Source: Pseudomonadota bacterium | GTDB lineage: Bacteria > Pseudomonadota > Gammaproteobacteria > Steroidobacterales > Steroidobacteraceae | Assembly: GCA_021850555.1 (NCBI GenBank) | Contig: JAJZLX010000428.1 | Span: 1 to 7,782 of the forward strand | Direction: 5' to 3' | DNA: 7,782 nucleotides | Shown: positions 1 through 6,156 of the stretch, one piece after another | How the letters are laid out: each line of letters starts with the position of its first letter | Position numbering within the stretch: position 1 is the stretch's first letter | The notes under the pieces: generated by a model | Seen by the model: the letters and a program-made list of their open reading frames with translations, nothing else | Told to the model about the DNA's origin: nothing | Databases searched by the model: none | Position numbers and translations under genes: made by a program

Positions 1-1110
1 CTCGGGCCGAATGTCTCGGACTGCCACCGGAAATGCTCCTTCAGAAATCCTGAACGAGCGCGGGAAAACGGAAGGCGTTACGCCTCAGATACTGGAGGAC
101 GTAACATTTGTGTACGAATTGGTGAATTCGCCATTCGCGGTATTGCTCAGAAGGCCATTTTGGGTTTCCGTGTATCGCGCATGCGAGTAGAAGCCGTCGA
201 GATATACGTTGAGTTTTCTTGACGGGTTCCATTGAAGTGCGGCCATGAGACCTTGGCGCCGGTCGATTCCGTGGACCGTACCGGCGAATACCCCGTAATT
301 CGCCGTGACCGGCTTGCCGTTCCCCGTGAGGTTTTCGTAATTGGCCGAAGGATCGTATTGGTCGAACTCGGATTCGACGTACTGAATCGGATCCGATCGG
401 AGCGCGACGCCAAGCGCAAATCCCAGTTTGTTGCTTAGCGCTTTCCCGACATAGGTGAGATCCGCTCGCCAACCGATATCAGACGCCCGCGCGAGTTTGG
501 CGCCAAGTGATGAGTAATCACCCTCCACCGAAGCGATTATCGTATTGTGGGGAAATTGCAAGGGCCGGATGGTGCGCAGATCTACCGTACCCGCGATTCC
601 GCCTGAATTTAGCGATGCCATCGGTGTTTTGTAGACCACCGCTCCGCCAATGAGGTTTGGCGGGAACATGTTATAGCGGATATTCCCTGTCGACGTTGAT
701 GTCGCTATTGACGCTCCGTTCAGCTCCCCCAGCGTCAGTTCTTCCGGCATGCCGCCGATCGCGATCTGGCTGGCCGACCCCGTATTCGGGTCGCGCTCCG
801 TAGCTATTCCCGGAAGACGGGCGAGGGCCGCCGCAACATTGACGTCCGGGAGCTGCCCCATGTCGGCAAATGAAATAGCGTCCACTATGACCGGCGCGTA
901 CCGCTTGATGTTCAGCGCGCTTTGCAGGCTCTGGGCATATGTTGCGGTGACGAGGACGGGCCGCAGTGAGTCCGGCAATATCGTCTGCGGCTCTCCCGCA
1001 TTCGTTTTGGAACTGTCTGTCGCATGTCGCGGAGCAGCGGTCGCCGGGCGGACGACCACGGAGCCCACTGTGAAGAACGCTGCCAATAGCAGTTTTTGGT
1101 CAACTCGCAT
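1..1110 (-). pseudogene. TonB-dependent outer-membrane receptor, N-terminal part with in-frame stop, runs off the left edge
   Basis: This is the beginning of an energy-dependent outer-membrane transporter. The start at 1110 is preferred over an upstream in-frame ATG at 1227 because a GAGGGGG ribosome-binding site lies just upstream and a signal peptide follows at once (residues 1-26, LLLAAFF core, cleavage near ATA-AP). A TonB box (PVLVTAT, 51-57) precedes the plug (about 61-181), which carries DVNVAAALARLPGI and ends in GGIAGTVDLRTIRPL, as in the Xanthomonas/Caulobacter receptor subfamily. Early barrel strands follow from about 190. A TGA at 85-87 ends the frame after 341 residues, where family members usually have 800-1000. 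The same frame is then open for 28 codons to the edge (reading GVTPSV... and AVRDIRPE), so a nonsense change or sequencing error is more likely than a natural end. Substrate is unknown; the neighbouring GH42 enzyme suggests a galactoside (inference). Confidence 0.8.
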
Positions 1111-1385
1111 GAAAGTCCCCCTCTGATCGATTCGTAGGTTGGCGGCTATGGGCGTGCCGTATATTGAGTTCCCGGATCCTGGGATGACGATCGGCTGGCC
1201 ACCGCACGTTTTCGCAGGCGCCGGCAAGCAAGGATGTATCGCGCGCGGGCCGGCGTGATCTGCAGCGGCGCACGGCCGGACCAGCCAGCGCAGACGTCAA
1301 GGCAGACGGGCGCGCGTCGACGCGACTCGGCGAAGCTCGGCGGAGGAAGAGCCGACAGAGCCTTCCTCGCAGCGGCGCAACGTGA

Positions 1386-1407
1386 GACGCGAAAGTTTTC
1401 GAGCGTC
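1386..1407. promoter_or_regulatory. Imperfect dyad, possible operator
   Basis: GACGC at 1386-1390 pairs with GCGTC at 1403-1407, and GAAA (1391-1394) with TTTC (1397-1400), around a GT centre; two extra bases (GA, 1401-1402) break the symmetry on the right arm. It lies about 280 bases upstream of the receptor start. The size and A/T centre are like a repressor operator, but no known consensus is matched exactly and function is not shown. Confidence 0.2.
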
Positions 1408-1899
1408 GCGCGACCGAACATTGGGTCTTCGCTTCGCATGCGTGTGGCATGTTGTAGTCTCTCAATGATGTGCCGCCTGGCACGTCTCGATTGAAGTGAT
1501 TGCCGAGCAACGCAGCGCGTGAGCCCGTCCTCACGGAATTGGCCGATATGGTGAATCACGTTGCGATGACACCGGTCTGTTCTTGACAGGGCTCATCCGC
1601 GATTCTGGTGTGCGGCCGCCGCGATTCCTTCTCGCTGCGTCGCTCCGGAACGTAGAGCTCTTCGCTGCAAGGCGGAAGGCACCGACGTCAATTTCGGCGT
1701 CCGCGCTTGAACTTAATGGAATGTCTGCGCAGCCGCCGCCGACAGGTCGTGATGTTTATTTCTGCGGACGGAGCAATTTCAGCTGTCTTGCGGCTCACGC
1801 CGTTCGACGGCTCGCTCATTGGCGGAAGGTAAATTGCGTCATCGTCTCTGGCCCCCGTTCCAGATCGTGTCGATTAATATGAATAATAATATAAGTGCG

Positions 1900-1945
1900 A
1901 TGCCTTCGCAAGCCGGCAGGCATGCTGTCGCGCAACGCGGGACAG
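1900..1945. repeat. Two adjacent dyad symmetries upstream of the GntR gene
   Basis: First dyad: ATGCCT and AGGCAT, a perfect 6-base inverted repeat around a 12-base loop, ending at 1923. Second dyad: CTGTCGCGC (1925-1933) and GCGGGACAG (1937-1945), nine pairs with one mismatch around AAC. Neither is followed by a T run, so they are poor terminators. Position about 150 bases upstream of the regulator start would suit an operator or a structured leader, but this is inference. Confidence 0.25.
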
Positions 1946-2095
1946 ATTGCCCACGCGACACAGCGCAGGGCGCCGAAGGCGGATCACGGTGACTCTCTCG
2001 ATGCCTGGTCGTGAACTGCCTACATTCAGAACGGTCGGCGACCAGCCTCTAACGAGACGCGAATTCCCTCGAGCGAAGCGTTACGGAAAGGGGAT

Positions 2096-2615
2096 TTGAC
2101 CCATGGGATCGCGGAGGAACTCGGCTTTGCCATCATCAAGGGCGAATATCCCGCCGCGACCACGTTTGCGGAGGGGGCCTCGGGCCGCACCTACGATGCG
2201 AGCCGCAGCGTACTTCGCGAAGCGGTCAAGACGCTCACGGCAAAGGGGTGGATCGTCTCGCGACCCCCGGCTAGGCATCGAAGTACTCAGCGAGGCACAC
2301 GGGAATCTTCTCGACCCGGACGTGGTGTGCGGGCTTCTGCAGCGGAGCTTCTCGATTGATCTCCTGATCGACTTTACGGAAGTGCGTCTGGCGATGGAGC
2401 TGAAGGCTGCTCCCCGAGCTGCTCTTGGTGCCGACGTAGCCGCCAAGACGGCGATCTGCAATGCGATCGATCGAATCGCCGCCGCCATATTGGACGGCGA
2501 CTCTCATGAAGCAGAAACACAGATGAGCGACTTCATTCAAGGCGCCTTGGATTTGATGAGCCACGCCGAAGCACACGATGCTGCCGGCGCACGTCAAAGA
2601 AGCGCCGGAATGTGA
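2096..2615 (+). pseudogene. GntR-family (FadR/FCD type) transcriptional regulator, frameshifted and degraded
   Basis: The first frame gives a winged-helix domain: THGIAEELGFAIIKGEYP, then SRSVLREAVKTLTAKGWIVSRP, matching the GntR pattern with its recognition-helix region VLREAVK. The frame is then lost in a run of five Cs at 2264-2268; removing one C joins it to the next frame, giving SRPRLGIEVLSEAHGNLLDPDVV, the usual wing and NLLDPDV linker of FadR-type regulators. The following effector domain is recognisable (DLLIDFTEVRLAMEL) but degraded and short: the joined protein would be about 172 residues against about 230-250, and the usual metal-binding Asp/His set is not visible. The start is a TTG at 2096 behind GGAAAGGGGA; since related proteins usually have extra residues before LTH, the true start may be lost too. 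Proteins of this type often sense sugar acids or sugars; the ligand here is unknown. Confidence 0.75.
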
Positions 2616-2619
2616 CCCC

Positions 2620-2671
2620 GAGCGATCGGACGACTCGATCGGGTATCGAGCACCATGGTGCCGCGATCGCC
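2620..2671. repeat. Cluster of short palindromes between convergent genes; weak terminator candidate
   Basis: Between the regulator stop and the GH42 stop are, in order, CTCGAT/ATCGAG (2634-2639 and 2645-2650, perfect six-base stem with CGGGT loop), CACCATGGTG (2651-2660, perfect palindrome) and GCGATCGC (2663-2670). No T run follows on either strand, so intrinsic termination is not well supported, though this is where both convergent transcripts should end. Confidence 0.25.
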
Positions 2672-2717
2672 GGTTGCGCAAGCACCGTCCTGGCTTATCG
2701 GCACCCACTCCGGCGCA

Positions 2718-4823
2718 TCATGCGCGCGAGGCCAACAGCACGCTGACCTGGTGGGGCGCGAGAGCCACGGTGCGGTGAGCAGCGCCACCGGTGAGCACGG
2801 GGCTCGCCGGGGAGGGCAGGTGTACGGTATGCGGCCGGCGCCCATGGTTGATCAGGATCCACACCCGCTTGCCGGCGCCGATGCGCCGGCAGACCTCGAC
2901 GTTGCGTGCCACGCCCGGGATGAGTGCGTGCACGCCCGCCTCACGCGCCAGCGTGTCGAGCACCGTGTGCATCAGCGCCGGATCGAGCCATGCGCCGATA
3001 TAGGTGATGGTGCCCTTGCCGACGTGACGGGTGATGATGGCCGGCTTGCCCTCCAGCCAGCCGTTGCCCTTCCCGTAACGCATCAGAACGTGCGTGTCGG
3101 GGGCGACGGGCACGAGTGTCTCGGCCCAGATCGAGGCCTGACCGGAACCGAGTGCGCCGGCGAGGGGCACGGGCTTCAAGAGCGAGTAATACTGTCCGAC
3201 GTGACCGCCGAGCAGCGGCACCAGCGGGCCGGGTTGGCGCTCGGTCCACAGCGCATCGTCGGAGTTCTTCATGCCGCTGCGCGGCCCCAGGATCAGATGC
3301 CCGCCCGCGCGCACGTAGGCGGCCAGATGGCGTGCCTCGGCGCGCGAGAGGACGTTCAGCGCCGGGGCCACCACCAGCCGGTACCCCCCGAGCGGCGCCC
3401 GCGGCGAGACCACGTCCACCGCCTGCGCGAAGCGCTCGAGCGGCTTGTAGAAGGCGGTGAGTTCGGGCACCACGCGGAAGCGTATCGTCTGGCGTTGAAA
3501 GCCGATCGCCCAACGGCTCGGATACGACTGCAGCAGCGCCACGCGGCTGCGCGGGGAAGTGCCCGCCAGCACCGGCCCGGCCAGCGCGAACTGCGTGGCG
3601 ATCTTCTTGACCACCCAGTAGGCGGGCACGGGCTGGCCGCCGGGACCGACCAGCGTGCCGTTGTACTGCTCCTGGCCGTTGAGGGCGCTGCGCCACTGCC
3701 AGTACAGCACGGCATTGGCGCCGTGTCCGATGTCCTGCCAGGCCAGCTCGCGCATCTCGGACGGGGACAGTGAGGCATTGATCCGCCCCCAGTCGACGAA
3801 GGCCGGCTGCGTCTCCATCACCCAGAAGTCCTGGCGCTTGTAGCCGCGCACCAGATCATCCTCGAGCGCGTTGCCGACCCAGCGGTACCGGCCGTTTGGC
3901 ATGTAGTCGTCCCAGGACGCCAGGCTCAGCTCGCGATTGATGGTGTATTCGTTGAACTGATCACCCCAGTGGGTGGTATTGGTCGTGATGAATTGACGGG
4001 GGGAGGCGTACCGGCGGATGGCTTGAACCTGGTTCTCCACGTAGCTCGCCCAGGTCGCGGTCACGAAGCGCCTGAAATCCAGCAGCAGCCCAGGGTTCTC
4101 GTTCCGGGCGCGCATCGGAACCTGGTTGAAATGATCGTACGTCTGACTCCAATACGTCGTGCTCCAGTGCCGATTCAGCGACGCGACGGTGTGGTATTTG
4201 TGGCGCAGCCAGGCGTGAAATTGCCGGCGGGTCTGGGCCCCGAACGAGGGCGGAGCGATCTCGTTGTCGATCTGCCAGCCGATGACGTCGGGATTGTGGC
4301 CGAAGTGCTGCGCCAGGCGCGCGGCAATCTGCCGGCAAAACTTCCGGTACAGTCGGCTCGAGAAGGAGAACTGCTGCCGGTTGCCGTGCTGGGCGCGCCG
4401 GCCATCGGCGTGCACGCGCAGCGTCTGGGGATACCGGCTCGTCAGCCACGCCGGCGGGGCGGCCGTGGGCGTGCCGATCACGACGTAAATATGATGGCGC
4501 GCCGCCTGCGCGATCGCCCGCTCGAGCCAGCCGAAGTGATAGACACCCTGGTGCGGCTCGAGTGTGCTCCAGGCAAACTCCCCAACCCGCACAACGTCGA
4601 TGTGGGCCGCCTGCATCAGCGCCAGATCCTTCGGCCAGCGCGCCTCGGGCCATTGTTCCGGATACCACGCCGTGCCGAGCAGCAGTGGAGGGCGCGGAGC
4701 GGCAAGAGCCGTCCCCATACCGATCGTTCCAGCCAGCCAGAGACACCCCACCAAACTGCGAAAGCACCGCCGCACGATGCGCGCTACCGAGACCGAGCCA
4801 TGGGGATATGCATTGGCATCCAT
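2718..4823 (-). CDS. Exported GH42 family beta-galactosidase
   Basis: It hydrolyses terminal beta-galactosides, releasing galactose, probably in the periplasm. The start at 4823 follows a CGGAG ribosome-binding site seven bases upstream; an in-frame ATG at 4901 falls at the promoter and would bury the signal peptide. Of 701 residues, 1-42 form a signal peptide (cleavage near ALA-AP) whose n-region has RRCF (18-21), resembling a twin-arginine motif. The TIM barrel (about 45-420) opens with GTAWYPEQW (50-58) and carries the acid/base in WQIDNE (Asn187-Glu188) and the nucleophile in VMETQP (Glu337). The amidotransferase-like trimerisation domain (about 425-630, with VVAPALNVLS) and the small C-terminal beta domain (about 635-700) are both present, so length and order are normal for GH42. 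The zinc-binding cysteine cluster of thermophilic members is absent. It stands alone behind its own promoter, convergent with the broken regulator. Confidence 0.93.
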   Translation of the reverse strand: MDANAYPHGSVSVARIVRRCFRSLVGCLWLAGTIGMGTALAAPRPPLLLGTAWYPEQWPEARWPKDLALMQAAHIDVVRVGEFAWSTLEPHQGVYHFGWLERAIAQAARHHIYVVIGTPTAAPPAWLTSRYPQTLRVHADGRRAQHGNRQQFSFSSRLYRKFCRQIAARLAQHFGHNPDVIGWQIDNEIAPPSFGAQTRRQFHAWLRHKYHTVASLNRHWSTTYWSQTYDHFNQVPMRARNENPGLLLDFRRFVTATWASYVENQVQAIRRYASPRQFITTNTTHWGDQFNEYTINRELSLASWDDYMPNGRYRWVGNALEDDLVRGYKRQDFWVMETQPAFVDWGRINASLSPSEMRELAWQDIGHGANAVLYWQWRSALNGQEQYNGTLVGPGGQPVPAYWVVKKIATQFALAGPVLAGTSPRSRVALLQSYPSRWAIGFQRQTIRFRVVPELTAFYKPLERFAQAVDVVSPRAPLGGYRLVVAPALNVLSRAEARHLAAYVRAGGHLILGPRSGMKNSDDALWTERQPGPLVPLLGGHVGQYYSLLKPVPLAGALGSGQASIWAETLVPVAPDTHVLMRYGKGNGWLEGKPAIITRHVGKGTITYIGAWLDPALMHTVLDTLAREAGVHALIPGVARNVEVCRRIGAGKRVWILINHGRRPHTVHLPSPASPVLTGGAAHRTVALAPHQVSVLLASRA

Positions 4824-4869
4824 GAAAATCTCCGGGTCTGCCACCAGCACCACAGACCCGAGGCGCGAG

Positions 4870-4891
4870 TGAGACAACTTTTTGTTGCTCA
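4870..4891. promoter_or_regulatory. Inverted repeat at the GH42 transcription start, possible operator
   Basis: TGAGACAAC (4870-4878) and GTTGCTCA (4884-4891) are inverted copies around TTTTT, differing by one unpaired base. The repeat overlaps the expected transcription start and early leader of the GH42 mRNA, so a protein bound here would block transcription; alternatively it is an RNA hairpin. GntR- and LacI-type regulators use sites of this size, but which protein would bind is not known. Confidence 0.4.
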
Positions 4892-4893
4892 AA

Positions 4894-4921
4894 ATTATCA
4901 CCGATCAATCACTGTTGTCCA
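4894..4921 (-). promoter_or_regulatory. Sigma-70 type promoter of the GH42 gene
   Basis: On the minus strand a -35 box TGGACA (4916-4921; five of six consensus bases) is followed after 16 bases by a -10 box GATAAT (4894-4899; five of six). The patch is clearly more AT-rich than its surroundings. Transcription would begin near 4887, giving a leader of roughly 65 bases before the ATG at 4823. Confidence 0.6.
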
Positions 4922-4923
4922 AA

Positions 4924-5273
4924 TTCCCAGTCAGTACGCAAGCGTCTTCATGCTGCGCGCGCACCGCAGCGGACACCATCGAGGCGCGTCTGCACAAAGC
5001 GCGTTCGACCGATGCCGGCACGGCGCAGGTCCTGGGAACCACTGAGCCTGACCCGGTCGGCGGTGCCCTTCGTTCTTCGAATCGTTCCGGAAGCGCTCGC
5101 CGGGATTGAGCTCTCGGCGGTACGAGGGCGGTCGGAAAACAAGTCTAATCGGGGTCGCCTTGATTTCGGTGCCAAAAGTGCCGGTCGCGAGAGGGCGTTT
5201 TCTCGGGAATTTCGGAGTGCTTCTCTGTAAGAGGCTGATCGGAGTGGGTGTTCTGTTCGTTTCGGAAGGCGTG
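4924..5273. other. Intergenic stretch between the GH42 promoter and the integrase fragment
   Basis: No recognisable gene. I translated the minus strand in all three frames looking for the missing integrase catalytic domain (the Arg...His-x-x-Arg...Tyr set and the HxLRHT or GH-type motifs) and found none. Short frames on both strands are open by composition only. A direct repeat TCGGAGTG occurs at 5212-5219 and 5239-5246. The stretch is probably debris left by deletion of the rest of an integrated element. Confidence 0.5.
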
Positions 5274-5771
5274 TTACGCGGCGCGCTTTTTCACTCCTAC
5301 GAGGCGGCGGCAGGCTCTGATTTCGCTGCCGAGAGTGATGGCAGCAGCTGCGCGGCGTACTGCTCGATGGGGAAGCTGACGACCCGCCCCGCGCAGATTG
5401 ATCCCCTCCGTTCGGGTGGGCGCGATGCGCCCGGTCTCTATGTACTCCTCGCACGCCATGAGGACGGTGAACTCTTCGGTCCGCACGACCCCGGCGTCGA
5501 GTGCGGCGAGCCACTCTCGAGCCGCCTTGCACGCCGCGCCGTAACCGAAGGTGTCGCTCACTGCGCCGAGCGCGTTGTATCGCTGTCCGCCTGCATCCTC
5601 GGTGCGTGCTCGCGCAACCCATGTTTCGGAGGCGACGGTTTTCGAATTCTTTTGGTCCGCCATCTTGCGATAGCCGAGAAAGCGGCCGGGCTCGAGCGGC
5701 GCGCCCCAATACGGCTCGCGTCGCGGCGCGAGCCTCGCTCGGACGGTTCCCTGGTGTATTGCTCTCGACAT
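5274..5771 (-). pseudogene. Tyrosine site-specific recombinase (phage-type integrase), N-terminal fragment
   Basis: Residues 1 to about 115 match the N-terminal arm-binding and linker region common in proteobacterial integrases: RARLAPRREPYWGAPLEPGRFLGYRK, then ETWVARARTEDAGGQRYNALGAVSDTFGYG, ACKAAREWL, and EFTVLMACEEYIE, where the core-binding domain should begin. From about residue 115 (near 5425) the sequence stops looking like an integrase and becomes Arg/Ala-rich before a stop at 5274. Integrases of this kind have about 400 residues; this one has 165, and the whole catalytic domain with its Arg/His/Arg/Tyr residues is missing, so it cannot recombine DNA. The ATG at 5769-5771 follows GAGAGG. 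The fragment suggests that an integrated element once lay here. Confidence 0.72.
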
Positions 5772-5773
5772 GA

Positions 5774-5842
5774 TGGCGCCTCTCGAAAGTTACCGTACGG
5801 ACGCTGGTACGGAAATTCTAGAAGGTACGCCCAGAGGCGCCA
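5774..5842. repeat. Perfect 10-base inverted repeat across the integrase leader
   Basis: TGGCGCCTCT (5774-5783) and AGAGGCGCCA (5833-5842) are exact inverted copies 49 bases apart. The arm nearest the gene contains the AGAGG ribosome-binding site of the integrase and ends two bases before its ATG, so pairing in the mRNA would hide the site. Each arm also holds the palindrome GGCGCC. Between the arms lie CCGTACGG (5793-5800) and two copies of GGTACG (5806-5811, 5824-5829). Confidence 0.45.
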
Positions 5843-5846
5843 GTCG

Positions 5847-5863
5847 GTAATATTCTGTAATAT
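5847..5863. repeat. Tandem heptamer repeat GTAATAT upstream of integrase
   Basis: GTAATAT occurs at 5847-5853 and again at 5857-5863, a spacing of exactly ten bases, one helical turn. It is an AT-rich island in GC-rich DNA. Such spacing suits integrase-arm, excisionase or IHF-assisted sites, or a promoter region, but no consensus was matched. Confidence 0.3.
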
Positions 5864-5928
5864 CAACGTGTTGCGCATTCGTCCATGGGCACGTTAAGAC
5901 GCCCTTCTGGCCTTGCACGGCGAATGTC

Positions 5929-5956
5929 GGGGGTTCGAGTGCCTCAGTACCCACCA
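5929..5956 (+). other. tRNA 3'-end-like sequence with CCA, putative attachment-site scar
   Basis: The stretch can be read as GGGGG (T-stem), TTCGAGT (T-loop, matching TTCRANY), GCCTC (T-stem), AGTACCC (seven-base acceptor 3' strand), A (discriminator) and CCA. The spacing is exactly that of positions 49-76 of a tRNA. The stem has one mismatch at the normally invariant 53-61 pair and one G-T pair. The 5' acceptor strand GGGTACT and ordinary D and anticodon arms are not found upstream, so this is not a working tRNA gene. Many integrases recombine at tRNA 3' ends and leave such partial copies. The integrase start is about 160 bases away, which supports an attachment site. Confidence 0.4.
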
Positions 5957-5967
5957 TGATGCTCTTT

Positions 5968-5993
5968 CCCGCCTGCAGGAGCGGTCGGGTTTT
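5968..5993 (+). terminator. Terminator-like hairpin after the tRNA-end-like sequence
   Basis: CCCGCC (5968-5973) can pair with GG and CGGG (5983-5984 and 5986-5989, with T5985 bulged) around a nine-base loop, followed by TTTT at 5990-5993. It lies 11 bases after the CCA, where a tRNA transcript would normally end. The stem is short and the T run only four bases. Confidence 0.35.
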
Positions 5994-6082
5994 CGCGGGA
6001 ACAGCGTGTCCGCGACCGCCAGGTTCTGCCGCCCGACCTTAACATCCCGCGATTTCCGACATCACCTCCGCTCTGCGCCGGC

Positions 6083-6111
6083 TCGACCCGCCGGTCCGGG
6101 CGGCGTAGGAT
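6083..6111 (+). promoter_or_regulatory. Likely promoter of the S10 peptidase gene
   Basis: TCGACC at 6083-6088 (four of six -35 bases) and TAGGAT at 6106-6111 (four of six -10 bases) are separated by 17 bases, giving a leader of about 40 bases before the GTG at 6157. The spacer contains a weak dyad, CCGCC and GGCGG, around six bases. The match is modest but normal for GC-rich gammaproteobacteria. Confidence 0.38.
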
Positions 6112-6156
6112 CGCGCGAGCCTGGGCAGCACACCTCGAATCGCAAAGGAGCCCCGC

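Larger units (their letters stand above)
1111..2095. other. Long intergenic region between receptor and regulator; no convincing gene
   Basis: Several open frames of 60-145 codons exist on both strands, but their translations are rich in Arg, Ala and Ser without any domain, and they overlap one another, as expected for chance frames in GC-rich DNA. The region should contain the receptor promoter (minus strand) and the regulator promoter (plus strand), but I see no well-matched -35/-10 pair for either. What stands out is a dyad at 1386-1407, an AT-rich patch at 1872-1895, two adjacent dyads at 1900-1945, and a 32-codon frame at 2001-2099. At nearly 1 kb it is long for a bacterial intergenic space, so it may be the remains of lost genes. 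Confidence 0.6.

Noticed and set aside
1146..1559. 137-codon minus-strand frame, and overlapping frames at 1100-1534 and 1234-1494
   Set aside because: Overlapping, Arg/Ser-rich, without domains or convincing ribosome-binding sites; treated as chance frames in the intergenic region.
1567..1588. TGACACCGGT as a LacI-type box, and TTGACA at 1583-1588 as a -35 box
   Set aside because: Only one half of the TGACACCGGTGTCA palindrome is present, and no acceptable -10 hexamer follows TTGACA at 16-18 bases.
2663..2670. GCGATCGC as a HIP1 repeat
   Set aside because: HIP1 is abundant in cyanobacterial genomes; a single copy here in GC-rich proteobacterial DNA is not meaningful.
2655..3773. 372-codon open frame on the plus strand opposite the GH42 gene
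   Set aside because: Arg/His/Gly-rich translation with no domain, lying entirely antisense to a well-supported enzyme; a shadow of GC-rich codon use. The same applies to 3969-5045 (plus) and 5944-7029 (minus).
4742..4748. LVGC (residues 24-27 of GH42) as a lipobox, making it a lipoprotein
   Set aside because: The Cys comes only a few residues after Arg22, before rather than after the hydrophobic core, so signal peptidase II processing is unlikely; the ALA-AP site fits better.
5881..5956. A complete tRNA gene ending at the CCA
   Set aside because: No acceptor 5' strand pairing with AGTACCC at the right distance, no D-arm, and no five-pair anticodon stem. The partial resemblance of GGGCACG at 5887-5893 gives only five of seven pairs and a gene too short.
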